Shown: positions 35,862 through 44,990, counted from the stretch's first letter. The stretch: DNA of 64,000 bases from JAACFF01 sp963701435 (GCA_963701435.1 CAVPAL010000023.1:434001-498000), one strand, 5' to 3'. Translations and numbers: made by a program. Notes: a model not told the origin generated them from the sequence alone.

Positions 35862-37080
35862 GGAAAGCGGCTAAAGCTTGAGCGACCGTATCTGAGGGTA
35901 ACAGATTGGGGTTTCTCCGGATTATATCTTCAGCACCACCACGCCGGCCACCAGTATATGCAACTGGGGTCGGGTACTTATTGAATTCCTCTCTTAGTCG
36001 TTTTTGAATTGGATCGCCGCTCCGAAAATCCGCAGGAACCATTTTGTTCTGGCTATTATTGAATTCAATGATTTGTTGCACAATTCCCGGGTTTGAGCAT
36101 TCAATAAACCGTGTAGGAACCATTGCTTGTGGATATGGTGGCTTTGAAAGAGAGCCAATAGCTCCAGTAGTTTGGGCTCCATTTACAATAGATATGCCTT
36201 CTATTTTTATTCGTTTCTTACTGCGACTAATTACCCGAAACTTGTTTACCAAAGCAGTAACACCGTTATTGAAGGCCCAAAAATTATCAGGGGATTCTCT
36301 AGCAGACCTTTTTATTCCATGATTTATGTTTGCATCGCTCCGTCGGCTTCCTAAATATCCACGGGGATTAGCAGAGAATATATCTTCACCTAATTGTTTG
36401 AACGCTTCGTAAAACCAAATTGCCGGTACCGCTGTCTGATAGGCGCGCCAATTTTCGCTTTTCAGTGCATAACCGCCTGGGATGTTAATCTCAAAGACTT
36501 GATCTACAAGTATGGGGTTCCTCAAAGCTTTGTACCAGGATTGGAGGGTATTGGTACCTACTTCAATGGAACGAATTTCTGTGCAGTTAGAATCACTGTA
36601 ATATGTTTTAATCGCATTTTGAGCTGTTCGTTCTACGGCTTTCAATTCGCTTTGAACATTGTCAGATTCTGGCAAGTTATGATTGTACCAAAATTCCAGT
36701 GTATTGACTTCACCTGCTTTGATTGCATCCCTGAGTTCACTTGCAGCAGATATCAGAATTTCTGGCAGGTCATTCAAATCCATTGTTAAAAGCCATGAGG
36801 CTGCGGTATTGAGATCAGACGCTTTGTTTGATGGCGCGCTACTCCGTGCTGATCGTGAAAAATAACCTTGAGCAACAAGAGCATAACTGTTATCACGATC
36901 TACATAGACTAAATCACATTTTTTATCGTCGCGACCGTCAGTCAAAGCTATGTCTGCAACCGCATGAATATCTTCAATCTCAAAACGCACTTCTAGCGCA
37001 AAAAGCAATAGTGCATTATCGCCATAGATTTCTAAATCTTCTCTTGCTTTAAATGCTTCGATATGAGCTGTATCTGACAT
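35809..37080 (-). CDS. AIPR (abortive infection phage resistance) family protein, N-terminal part
   Basis: 423 residues with the defining AIPR motifs NFWAFNNGVTALVNKF near 270 and GISIVNGAQTTGAIGSL near 300, then FIECSNPGIVQQIIEFNN. The family is tied to abortive-infection defence and restriction-linked loci, probably as a nuclease-like effector. The frame ends at 35809 by a shift and continues as 35328-35861. The region 34998-37398 has no ACGGCCGT palindrome and looks AT-richer than its neighbours, both consistent with recent acquisition. Confidence 0.85.
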   Translation of the reverse strand: MSDTAHIEAFKAREDLEIYGDNALLLFALEVRFEIEDIHAVADIALTDGRDDKKCDLVYVDRDNSYALVAQGYFSRSARSSAPSNKASDLNTAASWLLTMDLNDLPEILISAASELRDAIKAGEVNTLEFWYNHNLPESDNVQSELKAVERTAQNAIKTYYSDSNCTEIRSIEVGTNTLQSWYKALRNPILVDQVFEINIPGGYALKSENWRAYQTAVPAIWFYEAFKQLGEDIFSANPRGYLGSRRSDANINHGIKRSARESPDNFWAFNNGVTALVNKFRVISRSKKRIKIEGISIVNGAQTTGAIGSLSKPPYPQAMVPTRFIECSNPGIVQQIIEFNNSQNKMVPADFRSGDPIQKRLREEFNKYPTPVAYTGGRRGGAEDIIRRNPNLLPSDTVAQALAAFHGRPRDAYNSKSQLWRF

Positions 37081-37425
37081 AATCTATTTCTCGTAAACAA
37101 TCTAACGATTTTGCTCAAGTTCCATTTTACATGCCTAATGAATATGCATTTCAGGCGGCACGTAAAATACAACGATCAAAAACTAGCCCTTCAGCCATCG
37201 CGTATAGAGCATTCTGTCGAATGCTTTGATTACACAAAGCTGGAAAACGGGTGGAGTTCCTTTGAGAATTAAGGCCTTCTCCAGACTGTCTTAACCCTGA
37301 AACACGACCCAATTTCAAGTACAGTATAGCGGGAAGGTCAAAAATAAGTCAATAGAAAAATCCGTTGTCGCTAGGCAAATGGACGAAAAGGATCGCAACG
37401 GCCGTTGCCAGGCGCAAGTGAGCAG
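37081..37425. other. Gene-free stretch upstream of the AIPR gene
   Basis: 345 bases between the AIPR start and the 3' end of the CapA-like gene. It holds GTTAGAT near 37100 (minus strand), which fits GTTRRRY but has no partner box, the second copy of the 36-base dispersed repeat (37320-37355) and one palindrome copy at 37398. No coding frame is convincing. Confidence 0.5.
37320..37355 (+). repeat. Dispersed 36-base repeat, copy 2
   Basis: About 29 of 36 positions match 20642-20677. Here it lies in the junction between the AIPR locus and the CapA-like gene. Confidence 0.6.
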
Positions 37426-37854
37426 TTAAGGCTGGCTGGCGTTGATGATTAAACGGCCGTTGCCCTCTGTCAATATCAAATCCTGGTAACGGCCTGCACT
37501 GAGCTTGCCAAAGTGGCCGTTTCCACTGCGCCACAGCAAACTAAAATTCCAGCCCTGCCAGCGCCAAACAGCAATGGCATCTTCCTCGATGACGACCAAC
37601 TCCTGTTTGCCGTCGCCATCCACGTCCCCCAATTCGACTTCACTGATGGGTCGAGCTAACGGCCGTCCACCCCAAATAAGTTTGTACTGCACCATCGCGA
37701 TAACCGACGATGTAGGGCTGGCTGCGCTCGTGGCCTTCGGCGTCGGTTTGCCAGATGGCCAGGAGTATTTCGTAACGGCCGTCGTCGTTCGGATCCCCCA
37801 GGGCGGCATCCACCACGCGCCATTCAGGCGGACTGCTCCAGACGGCCGTTCCAT
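37426..37854 (-). CDS. CapA-like protein, C-terminal fragment (FG-GAP-like repeats)
   Basis: From about residue 55 the text VQYKLIWGGRPLARPISEVE and LGDVDGDGKQELVVIEEDAI is an FG-GAP/VCBS-type repeat with a calcium-loop DxDxDG. It continues the gene fragment 37640-38404 after a frame break near 37690. The first 55 residues are out-of-frame. Together with the two upstream pieces it forms one gene, 39180 to 37426. Confidence 0.65.
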   Translation of the reverse strand: MERPSGAVRLNGAWWMPPWGIRTTTAVTKYSWPSGKPTPKATSAASPTSSVIAMVQYKLIWGGRPLARPISEVELGDVDGDGKQELVVIEEDAIAVWRWQGWNFSLLWRSGNGHFGKLSAGRYQDLILTEGNGRLIINASQP

Positions 37855-38404
37855 CCTGGTAAATTGTTACCTGCTCCCCGGCGCGGCGAATGGTTTCCGG
37901 TTGGCCGTCCCCGGTGAGATCAATGGCTCCCGACCAAAAAAGGCCGGAAACGGCCGTTTGTGAACTGAGCCTGTGGGAGTCCGGTAAATCTACTGGCCGG
38001 CAATCATCTTCTGTACAGGCAAAGCCCAGGCGCGGCGGGGGCGGCTGGATGCGGGCCAGCAGCGGCGCGGCTTCAGCAAGCGTCATCAGACGGGGACGCA
38101 GCCCGGCCCATACCGGCAGCGCCTGCACCGCTCGCAAGCCCTGGTCATCAAAAAAGATTCGCAGCGCCAGCCCCTGGTTCGTGTTCTCCTGCCCCTGGTC
38201 AAAGACGAAGTTGCCCAGGCTGTAGGCGACGAAGCAGTTTGAGACTTGACAGGTTTCCGGAAAACCTGTCAAGTCTTGCACGACGTGGGGATGGTGGCCG
38301 AGTACCAGATCAGCCCCAGCGGCGAATAGGTTTTGAACGGCCGTTTCCTGCCACGGATCAGCTCGCAATTCATACTCATACCCCCAGTGGATGGAGACAA
38401 TCAC
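37640..38404 (-). CDS. CapA-like protein, middle fragment
   Basis: It begins in the metallophosphatase-like CapA core: VSIHWGYEYELRADPWQETA and LVLGHHPHVVQDLTGFPETC (His pair), then FVAYSLGNFVFDQG, all hallmarks of poly-gamma-glutamate capsule protein CapA/YwtB. It then enters an FG-GAP-like repeat region (IDLTGDGQPETIRRAGEQVT). Bases just upstream in the same frame encode EWDEARAAEAVAAARTQADA, so the annotated start is internal. Confidence 0.75.
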   Translation of the reverse strand: MIVSIHWGYEYELRADPWQETAVQNLFAAGADLVLGHHPHVVQDLTGFPETCQVSNCFVAYSLGNFVFDQGQENTNQGLALRIFFDDQGLRAVQALPVWAGLRPRLMTLAEAAPLLARIQPPPPRLGFACTEDDCRPVDLPDSHRLSSQTAVSGLFWSGAIDLTGDGQPETIRRAGEQVTIYQDGTAVWSSPPEWRVVDAALGDPNDDGRYEILLAIWQTDAEGHERSQPYIVGYRDGAVQTYLGWTAVSSTHQ

Positions 38405-38430
38405 CGCATCGGCTTGCGTACGGGCGGCAG

Positions 38431-39180
38431 CTACCGCTTCAGCGGCTCGCGCTTCGTCCCACTCCGCCCGCTGCCATTGGTTTGTAGTAACCGCTTCAGC
38501 GGTTGGCCGGCTGCGTCAGCAGTACGAACCGGTTCCGACACAGCGTTGAAGGCCAGAAACGCCAGACGCAAGCCGTTCACTTCGCGGATGAGGGGTTGGT
38601 AGGCGGATGCGGCGTCTGGCCCGGCGCCGATAGGGGTAATATTAGCGTTTTGCAGGCGAACGGCCGTTTCCGCCAATCCTTCAGGTCCAAAATCGAGGCT
38701 GTGATTGTTGGCCAGACTGAGAATGTCAAAACCGGCGGCTGTGAGGTGGTAAACGGCCGTTAGCGGGGCTTGCAAAATAATCGGCTGTGGGTCGCCAGGT
38801 GGCGCGGTGCGCGGCGTACCCTCTTCCGCGATGACGGCTTCCAGGTTGCCCAACGTCAAGTCGGCCGCAGCCATCCAGGCAGATACGTCGGCCAATGGTT
38901 CTGGCTCATCGGCCACGCCCCGGCCCAGCATCACGTCGCCTACAGCGATCAGTTCGACGACCGGTTCATCCTCGGTTAACGGCCGTCCATCGCGCAGATA
39001 AAACCAGGGATAGACGGCAAGGTCAGGAAGCGATGCTGTATTTGTGCCTGCCTTTAGCGGCGGTATGAAAACGGCCATTTCAACCCGCTCAGTGCAGGCC
39101 GTTGCCAGCAAAATGACAACCGCAACCAACGCCAACCTAAGGCCATTAACCTTGTTCACTCCGCACTCCACATTCCGCAT
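38431..39180 (-). CDS. CapA-like protein, N-terminal fragment
   Basis: Signal peptide with lipobox ATAC (LALVAVVILLATACTERVEM), then the CapA start ELIAVGDVMLGRGVADEPEP (metal-binding Asp), NLEAVIAEEGTP and SLANNHSLDFG. The frame ends at 38431 in a stretch containing the arm of the REP-like repeat (TTTGTAGTAACCGCTTCAGCG at 38479-38499), and the correct frame continues as 37640-38404. Repeat insertion or an indel beside it may have broken the gene. The combination of CapA and FG-GAP-like repeats suggests a surface-anchored enzyme. Confidence 0.78.
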   Translation of the reverse strand: MRNVECGVNKVNGLRLALVAVVILLATACTERVEMAVFIPPLKAGTNTASLPDLAVYPWFYLRDGRPLTEDEPVVELIAVGDVMLGRGVADEPEPLADVSAWMAAADLTLGNLEAVIAEEGTPRTAPPGDPQPIILQAPLTAVYHLTAAGFDILSLANNHSLDFGPEGLAETAVRLQNANITPIGAGPDAASAYQPLIREVNGLRLAFLAFNAVSEPVRTADAAGQPLKRLLQTNGSGRSGTKREPLKR

Positions 39181-39183
39181 TCA

Positions 39184-41907
39184 TCATTCCCACTCCGGCG
39201 GCTCATTGGCATAGACCACGCGCGTAATCTGCCATTGATCGTCTATCAACTCCAACGTATAGGTCACATCCAGCGTGTACGGGCCGCGCTGTTTGATGGG
39301 ATCGCGCAGCTCCTCTGCGTCGCCCGGATTTTCCTCGAAGGCGTACAGCTTATCTTCCCAGGTTTCGCGCACCGTCACTACGGCCAACGTTTCCGATTGG
39401 CGGTCGAAGGAGCGGTAGCTGGCATGAATCCACTGCCGTCCTGCGTAGTTTTTGGCGGCGCGTAGGTTGTCGAAAACGGCCGTAAACTGGTTTTGTACAT
39501 CTTCACCGGCATTCCACAGAGATTCGGCGAACAAATCCCAGAAGGCATAGCTGAGCGAACTTTGGAAATTGTAGATGGCGCGCTGTAAATCGACGTTTTC
39601 CGTTTCCGGGATGAAGAAGCTGTCTGTCCATTCCGGCAGCGGGGGAGCCGAACCATCGTCCAGCATTGCCCGCCACTTTTCGTCGGTCAGACGGTCGTCG
39701 GCCGGCCAGGGAAATTCATAATAGGCAAAGACGCCGCCCTTGGCTACCTGCAAACGAATCGTGCCATCGGCGGTGATAAGGGGGACAACGACGTAAATCT
39801 CGTTGATACGGCCAACGCCTTCTTCCAAAACCACCGGGTTGGGAATACCGTCGCCGTCCGGGTCCGGCGCGGTTGCCACATCGGCAATGACGGCTGCCTG
39901 CGGTTCTTCCTCCATGACCGGCATGACGTTGGGATCGACGTCGTCCCGGTCGGCGGCGGCCATTGTTAAATGTTCCAGTTCGCCGCCGTAGAAGCGGATC
40001 AGTTCAATTTCGGCCTCGGTTAATGGTTCGCCGCGCAGCTCTTTTTCGGCCATCAATTGGAAGGCGTCGGACAATTGCAGCAGACGTTCCAGGCTGTTGC
40101 GATCCTGTTCATTGAGCAGATCGCGGCTGTCCAGACCCTCCAATGTCATACTGGTCAGCGCTGAGAGACGGGCAAAGAATTCGGGAACCGGTTCGACATA
40201 GCCCTGGGCCAACAGCGGTCGCGGCGCGTTGCTGCCGCCGCCGCCCAATTCGGCGTAGACCTGCTTGGCGTAAAGAATGGTGTCGTGCTTGAGTTCGGCC
40301 CAACTGCCCAGGCTGGTGTTAAGCTGTTTGTCCAGCCAGGCGTCGGATTGCATGAATTGGGGCAAACCTTCACCGGGGAGTGCCAGCAGCGGATAGAAGC
40401 TGTAGAGCCAGGTGGTGTAGAGCGTTTCCGTCCATTCTTCAGTGGTCAGGCCGTCTACCCAGGTTTGCATTTTGGCCATCTGCTCCGGGTAATTTTCGTA
40501 GCTGGTTTCGCCCATCTCGTCGAGCAGGGTGTAGGCGCGGTCGGAACCCATGGCGGCCATGATGTCTAAACCCTTGGGCAGCATCCGCGCATTTCCCTGC
40601 ACGCCAACGTTGCGGTAAATAAGCTGACGGAAGATGTAGGCGTCGGGCACAAAACGCTGGCCCATAAAGCGGAAGCCTTTGGTCACTTCTTCGACATCAT
40701 CGGCGACGCTGATCACCAGCCCCAAAATTTTGGGGGGCGGCAGTTGGTTGGTCGCTTCAATGAAGGTGGTCAGTTTGCTTTCGTCGGCAATGGCGTTGAG
40801 GTCAGGAGCCGGGCCGTAAACAGCGTCAATCACCTCGAGGTATTGCAAGGCGGTCAGGTCGTCACTGCGGCCGACGAAAAAGACGGTGGGATTGTACAAA
40901 TCGAGCCAGGCATTGAGGGCGGGTTGGCCGTTGACCTGAGCGGTACGCAGGGCATGTACCAGGAGCAGCGCGGCGCGGGTTTCGGCTTTGCCTACTTCGG
41001 GATCATTGGTTTTTAGGCGGAAGGTCATACGGCCGTACCACATCATGCTTTTGAAGTAGGCGGTGAGTTCCTCGCTGGTGGTGTAATGGCCGCGTGGAAT
41101 ATATTGGGTGTAATCCTCGCCGTTTTCCAGGCCGGGGAAAATGGGCGAAGGAGCGATGCCGGCGGCGTCTTCGATATTGGCGATTTCGGCTTCGACCAGT
41201 TCGGCGGCGTAGGCTGGAATTGCTACATTTTCATCCAGCAGCTTGCTGCCCACACCGATGAAGGCGACGGTGCGCAGGGCGGCGTCTTCCCAATCCGTGC
41301 CTTGCAGCGCCTGGTATTGGGCGTCGCTTTGGGCCAGCATGGCCGCATTCAGATCGGCCAGGAGAGGAATAAAAGACTCTCTTTCGGCTGTACGCAAAAC
41401 TTTATCAAAGAGCAGGTGGTAGACATGCAGCAGTGAGTCGCTGGTGACGAAGGTGGGCAGGTTGGCGTAGCGGGCCTGTTCGTAGACGGTGAAAAACTCT
41501 TTTTCCACGCCGGGACTGACAACGAGGCCGTCCTGAGCCAGCCGCGCCCGCTGCCCCTCTGATAAAACGAATGGGACGACGACGTTGCTCAGGTCCGGGG
41601 CGATAGGATCGTGATAGATGGCGGGGATGGAATCGACGGCCGTTTCCTTGAACACCGCAAACAGCGGCTTTTCCCCGATGGTCACGGCAGGCACGACGAT
41701 TGGTTCCGCTGTTAGAGTCGGCTGCGGTTCGGGCGTGGGGATGACGATGGTGGGCGTGGCGACAGGAGGTGTGGCGACGGGTTCGGTGGTGGGGGAAACG
41801 GCCGTTGCTGGCGGCAGTGTGCTGACAGCTTTTTCTTTGTTACAAGCTGCCAGAATTAGCAACAAAATCAACAAAACAGTTAAACGCAAAACAGAAAAGT
41901 TTCTCAT
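39184..41907 (-). CDS. DUF3160 lipoprotein
   Basis: 907 residues from the ATG at 41907, chosen because GAGGAGG lies just upstream and it begins the signal peptide (FSVLRLTVLLILLLILAACN, lipobox LAAC). A Pro-Thr-rich spacer of about 60 residues follows. The DUF3160 domain spans most of the rest (NLPTFVTSDSLLHVYHLLFD; RNVGVQGNARMLPKGLDIMA). The protein is probably exported and lipid-anchored; its function is unknown. The gene is intact. It begins 3 bases after the CapA-like gene's upstream neighbour region and may be co-transcribed with it. Confidence 0.88.
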   Translation of the reverse strand: MRNFSVLRLTVLLILLLILAACNKEKAVSTLPPATAVSPTTEPVATPPVATPTIVIPTPEPQPTLTAEPIVVPAVTIGEKPLFAVFKETAVDSIPAIYHDPIAPDLSNVVVPFVLSEGQRARLAQDGLVVSPGVEKEFFTVYEQARYANLPTFVTSDSLLHVYHLLFDKVLRTAERESFIPLLADLNAAMLAQSDAQYQALQGTDWEDAALRTVAFIGVGSKLLDENVAIPAYAAELVEAEIANIEDAAGIAPSPIFPGLENGEDYTQYIPRGHYTTSEELTAYFKSMMWYGRMTFRLKTNDPEVGKAETRAALLLVHALRTAQVNGQPALNAWLDLYNPTVFFVGRSDDLTALQYLEVIDAVYGPAPDLNAIADESKLTTFIEATNQLPPPKILGLVISVADDVEEVTKGFRFMGQRFVPDAYIFRQLIYRNVGVQGNARMLPKGLDIMAAMGSDRAYTLLDEMGETSYENYPEQMAKMQTWVDGLTTEEWTETLYTTWLYSFYPLLALPGEGLPQFMQSDAWLDKQLNTSLGSWAELKHDTILYAKQVYAELGGGGSNAPRPLLAQGYVEPVPEFFARLSALTSMTLEGLDSRDLLNEQDRNSLERLLQLSDAFQLMAEKELRGEPLTEAEIELIRFYGGELEHLTMAAADRDDVDPNVMPVMEEEPQAAVIADVATAPDPDGDGIPNPVVLEEGVGRINEIYVVVPLITADGTIRLQVAKGGVFAYYEFPWPADDRLTDEKWRAMLDDGSAPPLPEWTDSFFIPETENVDLQRAIYNFQSSLSYAFWDLFAESLWNAGEDVQNQFTAVFDNLRAAKNYAGRQWIHASYRSFDRQSETLAVVTVRETWEDKLYAFEENPGDAEELRDPIKQRGPYTLDVTYTLELIDDQWQITRVVYANEPPEWE

Positions 41908-41933
41908 TTTAATCAGCCTCCTCAGAGACAAAT

Positions 41934-41950
41934 TTGGGCGGCTCACCCAT
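41934..41950 (+). repeat. 17-base dispersed repeat TTGGGCGGCTCACCCAT, copy 1
   Basis: Identical to 46352-46368 in the same orientation. Both copies lie in non-coding DNA upstream of minus-strand genes and flanking bases are not conserved. Confidence 0.6.
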
Positions 41951-42060
41951 ATTAAGTTGACGACGATGGAGAGCCGATCGTCTGGTTGATAGTGTAAAAC
42001 AATTGCCGACTCTTGTCCTCTACCAAAAGTTGGCTTTTGGCCTACGGCTCTTACTCCAGG

Positions 42061-42354
42061 TTATTGGCCGGTCAGCAAGAAGCGAAAGAACTGGCCTACC
42101 TCACGCAGTCGGGGCCAGAAAGTAGGCACTTTCCGGCGATAGGTCTCATAGCTTTCACCAAAGCGTTCGATCAACTCCGGTTCCTCGACCATCCACAGCC
42201 AAAGGGCCATTCCCACCGGCATGAATAGGCCAAAGCAGATGGAAAACCACGTGCCGCGCCACAAACCCAACGCCAGCGTGATGCGAATCACGACAGAATA
42301 AATCGGGTGGCGGATCAGGCGGTAGACCAAGCAAAATGTGACGACTAAAGGCAT
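42061..42354 (-). CDS. Isoprenylcysteine methyltransferase-like protein, C-terminal fragment
   Basis: Carries the family's cofactor-binding end: YRLIRHPIYSVVIRITLALG and EEPELIERFGESYETYRRKV. It continues the membrane-spanning N-terminal half at 42155-42625 after a single frame break near 42370. Such ICMT/PEMT-like proteins use AdoMet at the membrane; the substrate in bacteria is usually unknown. Confidence 0.7.
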   Translation of the reverse strand: MPLVVTFCLVYRLIRHPIYSVVIRITLALGLWRGTWFSICFGLFMPVGMALWLWMVEEPELIERFGESYETYRRKVPTFWPRLREVGQFFRFLLTGQ

Positions 42355-42625
42355 GACGATAAGCCAGACTGCCCCATCTGGCGCGATATTTCTGGCGACG
42401 CCAGAAGAATTGGCCGGCCCAGGCGAAGCCCAACAAAATGACTGCCGCCTGTCCTACGCCTGTCCACGCCGGCCATAAACGATCAACCAGGAACATAACG
42501 GCCGTTGCCGCAGTAAACGAGGTCAGAGCGGCCAAACCAATGAGCCAGCCGCGACCGGAGCGCAGCGCTGGTATCAGTTCTACCAACGGCTCTATACCAG
42601 GAATCACCATCCTTTCTTTCCTCAT
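42155..42625 (-). CDS. Isoprenylcysteine methyltransferase-like protein, N-terminal fragment
   Basis: The ATG at 42625 (MRKERMVIPGIEPLVELIPA) is a plausible start; the open frame extends to 42694. Two or three membrane helices are visible (AALTSFTAATAVMFLVDRLW; GQAAVILLGFAWAGQFFWRR). After about residue 125 the reading is out-of-frame and the correct sequence passes into 42061-42354. Confidence 0.65.
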   Translation of the reverse strand: MRKERMVIPGIEPLVELIPALRSGRGWLIGLAALTSFTAATAVMFLVDRLWPAWTGVGQAAVILLGFAWAGQFFWRRQKYRARWGSLAYRHAFSRHILLGLPPDPPPDLFCRDSHHAGVGFVARHVVFHLLWPIHAGGNGPLAVDGRGTGVDRTLW

Positions 42626-42694
42626 GACATGGTTCCTCACGGCCGTTTCAAACGCTCCCTCCCTGTCGTGCGATTCTTTGATAAGATTGGCCAC

Positions 42695-42825
42695 TTAACT
42701 GCGGCAGCCAGGCTGGGCTGGCACCCGTTGGCAGTATGCTTCCCACTGCCGGCCAAATGCAGCCGCCAGCGCCTGCTCCTCGCGTCGGGCGCGAATCATC
42801 AATGCCGGGAATTGGAGAACATTTG
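42695..42825 (-). pseudogene. Second ICMT-like C-terminal remnant
   Basis: In one minus-strand frame the sequence reads ALMIRARREEQALAAAFGRQ, then WEAYCQRVPAQPGCRS and a stop. The RARREEQALAAAFGxxxxxY pattern is the last segment of ICMT-like methyltransferases. No N-terminal part exists: it lies between the beta-lactamase-like pseudogene and the ICMT-like gene, two bases after the former's stop. Confidence 0.55.
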
Positions 42826-42826
42826 A

Positions 42827-43796
42827 TCAGAAAACGAACCCCAAAAGATTCCAATTGTAGGCAAACCAGATGAAACCCAGCGCCGCCAACGCTACCCCTG
42901 TGTAGTGCAGCCGCGCCAGGACAGACCAGTAACTATGCCTCCAGGCTAGTATAGCGAAAGTCGCCGCCGCTGTGCATGAGGCCACGCTGCCCATTAGCCA
43001 CGTACTCGTGGAAGCCGTAAGCCCAGCCCGGCAGCCGGGGATGGTGGCTGAATTGGGTTTGGTGCATCAGCTGCGCCGTCTCTGCTTCCAGAATGCGGTT
43101 GTCGTCGAAACGGCCGTTTTCCAGGTGCGCAATCATAAAGTGAACTATATCAGCAGCCGTGGTGTGCAGCCCGCCGGCCGGGGGAATGCGGGCATAGAGC
43201 GGCGGATTGGGCTGGTAGCCGCTGCTCGTATAGCGGTAGCTGACAGCCAGATGAGCGGTCAATTCGGGCAGGCAGCGGTTGGGCGAAGCTGCTGTGGGCC
43301 ATGCCCAGGATGCGTTCGTCAAAGCCGCCGCTATGGGTCAGCAGATCGGCCACGGTCACCGGCCGGGAGGAACAGCGCTTGATTTGAAAGTGCAGTGAGG
43401 TACTGATTGACGTCGCCGTCCAGCTCCAGCAGACCGCGCTCGACTAGCTGCATAACGGCCGTTGCCGTAAACAGCTTGGTCGTAGAGGCGATGCCAAAAA
43501 GCGTCGTCTCCGGGTTCACCGGCGTTGGCGCGGCCAGGACAGCCAGACCATATCCCTTGGCCAGGAATAACTCGCCGTCTTTCACCAGGACGAAGGCAGC
43601 GCCGGGGATATGTTTTTCGGCCATTTATTTGGTCAAGAAGGCGTCGAGAAAGGCTTCCATTTCCCGGGGATCGGTTGGGCCTGGCGCTGGCTGCTGTTGG
43701 AGAGCGTGGTTGGGAGTGGAAACGGCCGTTAGCCTCCCATTAACTGGAAGAATCAATGCCAACAAAACAAGAATCGGCCAAAGGACTTTTTTTCAT
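42827..43796 (-). pseudogene. Beta-lactamase-like (CubicO/PBP) protein, degenerate
   Basis: The signal peptide is recovered by dropping one A of a seven-A run after ATG 43796 (MKKVLWPILVLLALILPVNG). A TAA at 43620-43622 then interrupts FLDAFLTK and MAEKHIPGAAFVLVKDGELF, where Gln would fit. The serine motif STTK follows (GIASTTKLFTATAVMQLVER). Frames change near 43370 and 43290 (MTVADLLTHSGGFDERILGM; GGLHTTAADIVHFMIAHLEN). A deletion near 42935 joins directly to the last membrane helix (YTGVALAALGFIWFAYNWNL). A serine hydrolase gene in advanced decay, or several assembly errors. Confidence 0.75.
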
Positions 43797-43820
43797 TTTG
43801 TATGCCTTGCACTTCCCGAA

Positions 43821-44990
43821 CTACCAAGTACGCAAATGCGTGTGCCGGAATAACCAGACGCCGGCCGCATAATAAACGGCCGACAGAACGAGCAGCGCCG
43901 CCACTTCATAAGCCACGTCGCCGGCGCCCGCGCCCAGGGTGAGTACCTTGTTCAATGCCACGACCGCGTGCGTTGGCGGCAAAACATCGTACAGGCCAAT
44001 CGCCCGCCCAGCCAGCGTGAAGAGCGTCACCTTGGGCACAGGAAAGATAGCGCCGGAAAAGAACATGAACAACACCATAGGAAAACTGGCCGCCAGGAAA
44101 GCTTGGGTAACGGTTTTGGTGAAACAGGCCACGATCAGGCCGGCGCCGATTACCGAAAAACTGGCGACAATACCCACCAGGATCGCTACCCAGAGCGGTC
44201 CCTGGCTGCGAAAGCCCAGCGTCCAGGCGGTGAGGAATGTCAAGACAACCTGGGCTACGCCAATCAAAACGAGGGCGGCGCTGATACCGCCCAACAACTC
44301 CCAGGAACGCATACGCGTGATTTGCAGGCGGCGCAAAGTGCCGGACTCTACCTCGCGGGCTACCGCCATCGCCGCCAGGTAAACGAGCATGATCACGGCA
44401 AAAACCAGCAGCCCTGGCACGTAAATCTCAAACTCCGAACGCGCCGCCGACGCGCCCAATGGCTCTTCTACCACCTGGATGGGGCGTTCCTGGCCGGTAG
44501 ACGCCTGGATGACCTGCTCTAGAGCCCCATTGGCCATCACGGCCGCTACGGCATAATAGGGATTCGTGAGATCACCGACGAAGGTCACGGCGGCGCTGCC
44601 GGAATCAGTCTCCTGACCTGCCGCCTGCAAGGCGCGCGAGAAGTCAGTGGGCAGGATCAGCAGCGCCTCGGCGTCGCGGTCCCGCAGGCGAACCTCGGCT
44701 GCCTCCCTGTCGGACACCTGGCTGACCTCCAACAGCGGGCTGCCGTCGGCGTAGGCGACTTCTTGCAGCGTCGCCATGAGTTGTTCACCGCCGGCAAAGA
44801 ATGTCCCATCCGCCAGTTGCACGCCAGCGTCGTTGTTCAAAACCAGCACGCCGTAAGTCGTCGAGCCACTGGGGAAAAACAGCCAGTACAAAAAGACGAA
44901 GAAAGGGGCAAACACCAGGCTCAGGCTTAACGTCAGCACGTCCCGCAACTGTTCCCGCAAACTCTTCCGAAAAACGCTCCAGAATCTCAT
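43821..44990 (-). CDS. ABC-2 type exporter permease
   Basis: A 389-residue membrane protein: one helix near residue 20 (VLTLSLSLVFAPFFVFLYWL), a roughly 150-residue extracellular domain, then five helices (YVPGLLVFAVIMLVYLAAMA and following). This is the ABC-2/YhgE-like topology of drug or lipid exporters. Its start codon overlaps the stop of the ATPase gene upstream (44987-44990), so the two are translated together and probably form one exporter. No damage seen. Confidence 0.9.
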   Translation of the reverse strand: MRFWSVFRKSLREQLRDVLTLSLSLVFAPFFVFLYWLFFPSGSTTYGVLVLNNDAGVQLADGTFFAGGEQLMATLQEVAYADGSPLLEVSQVSDREAAEVRLRDRDAEALLILPTDFSRALQAAGQETDSGSAAVTFVGDLTNPYYAVAAVMANGALEQVIQASTGQERPIQVVEEPLGASAARSEFEIYVPGLLVFAVIMLVYLAAMAVAREVESGTLRRLQITRMRSWELLGGISAALVLIGVAQVVLTFLTAWTLGFRSQGPLWVAILVGIVASFSVIGAGLIVACFTKTVTQAFLAASFPMVLFMFFSGAIFPVPKVTLFTLAGRAIGLYDVLPPTHAVVALNKVLTLGAGAGDVAYEVAALLVLSAVYYAAGVWLFRHTHLRTW

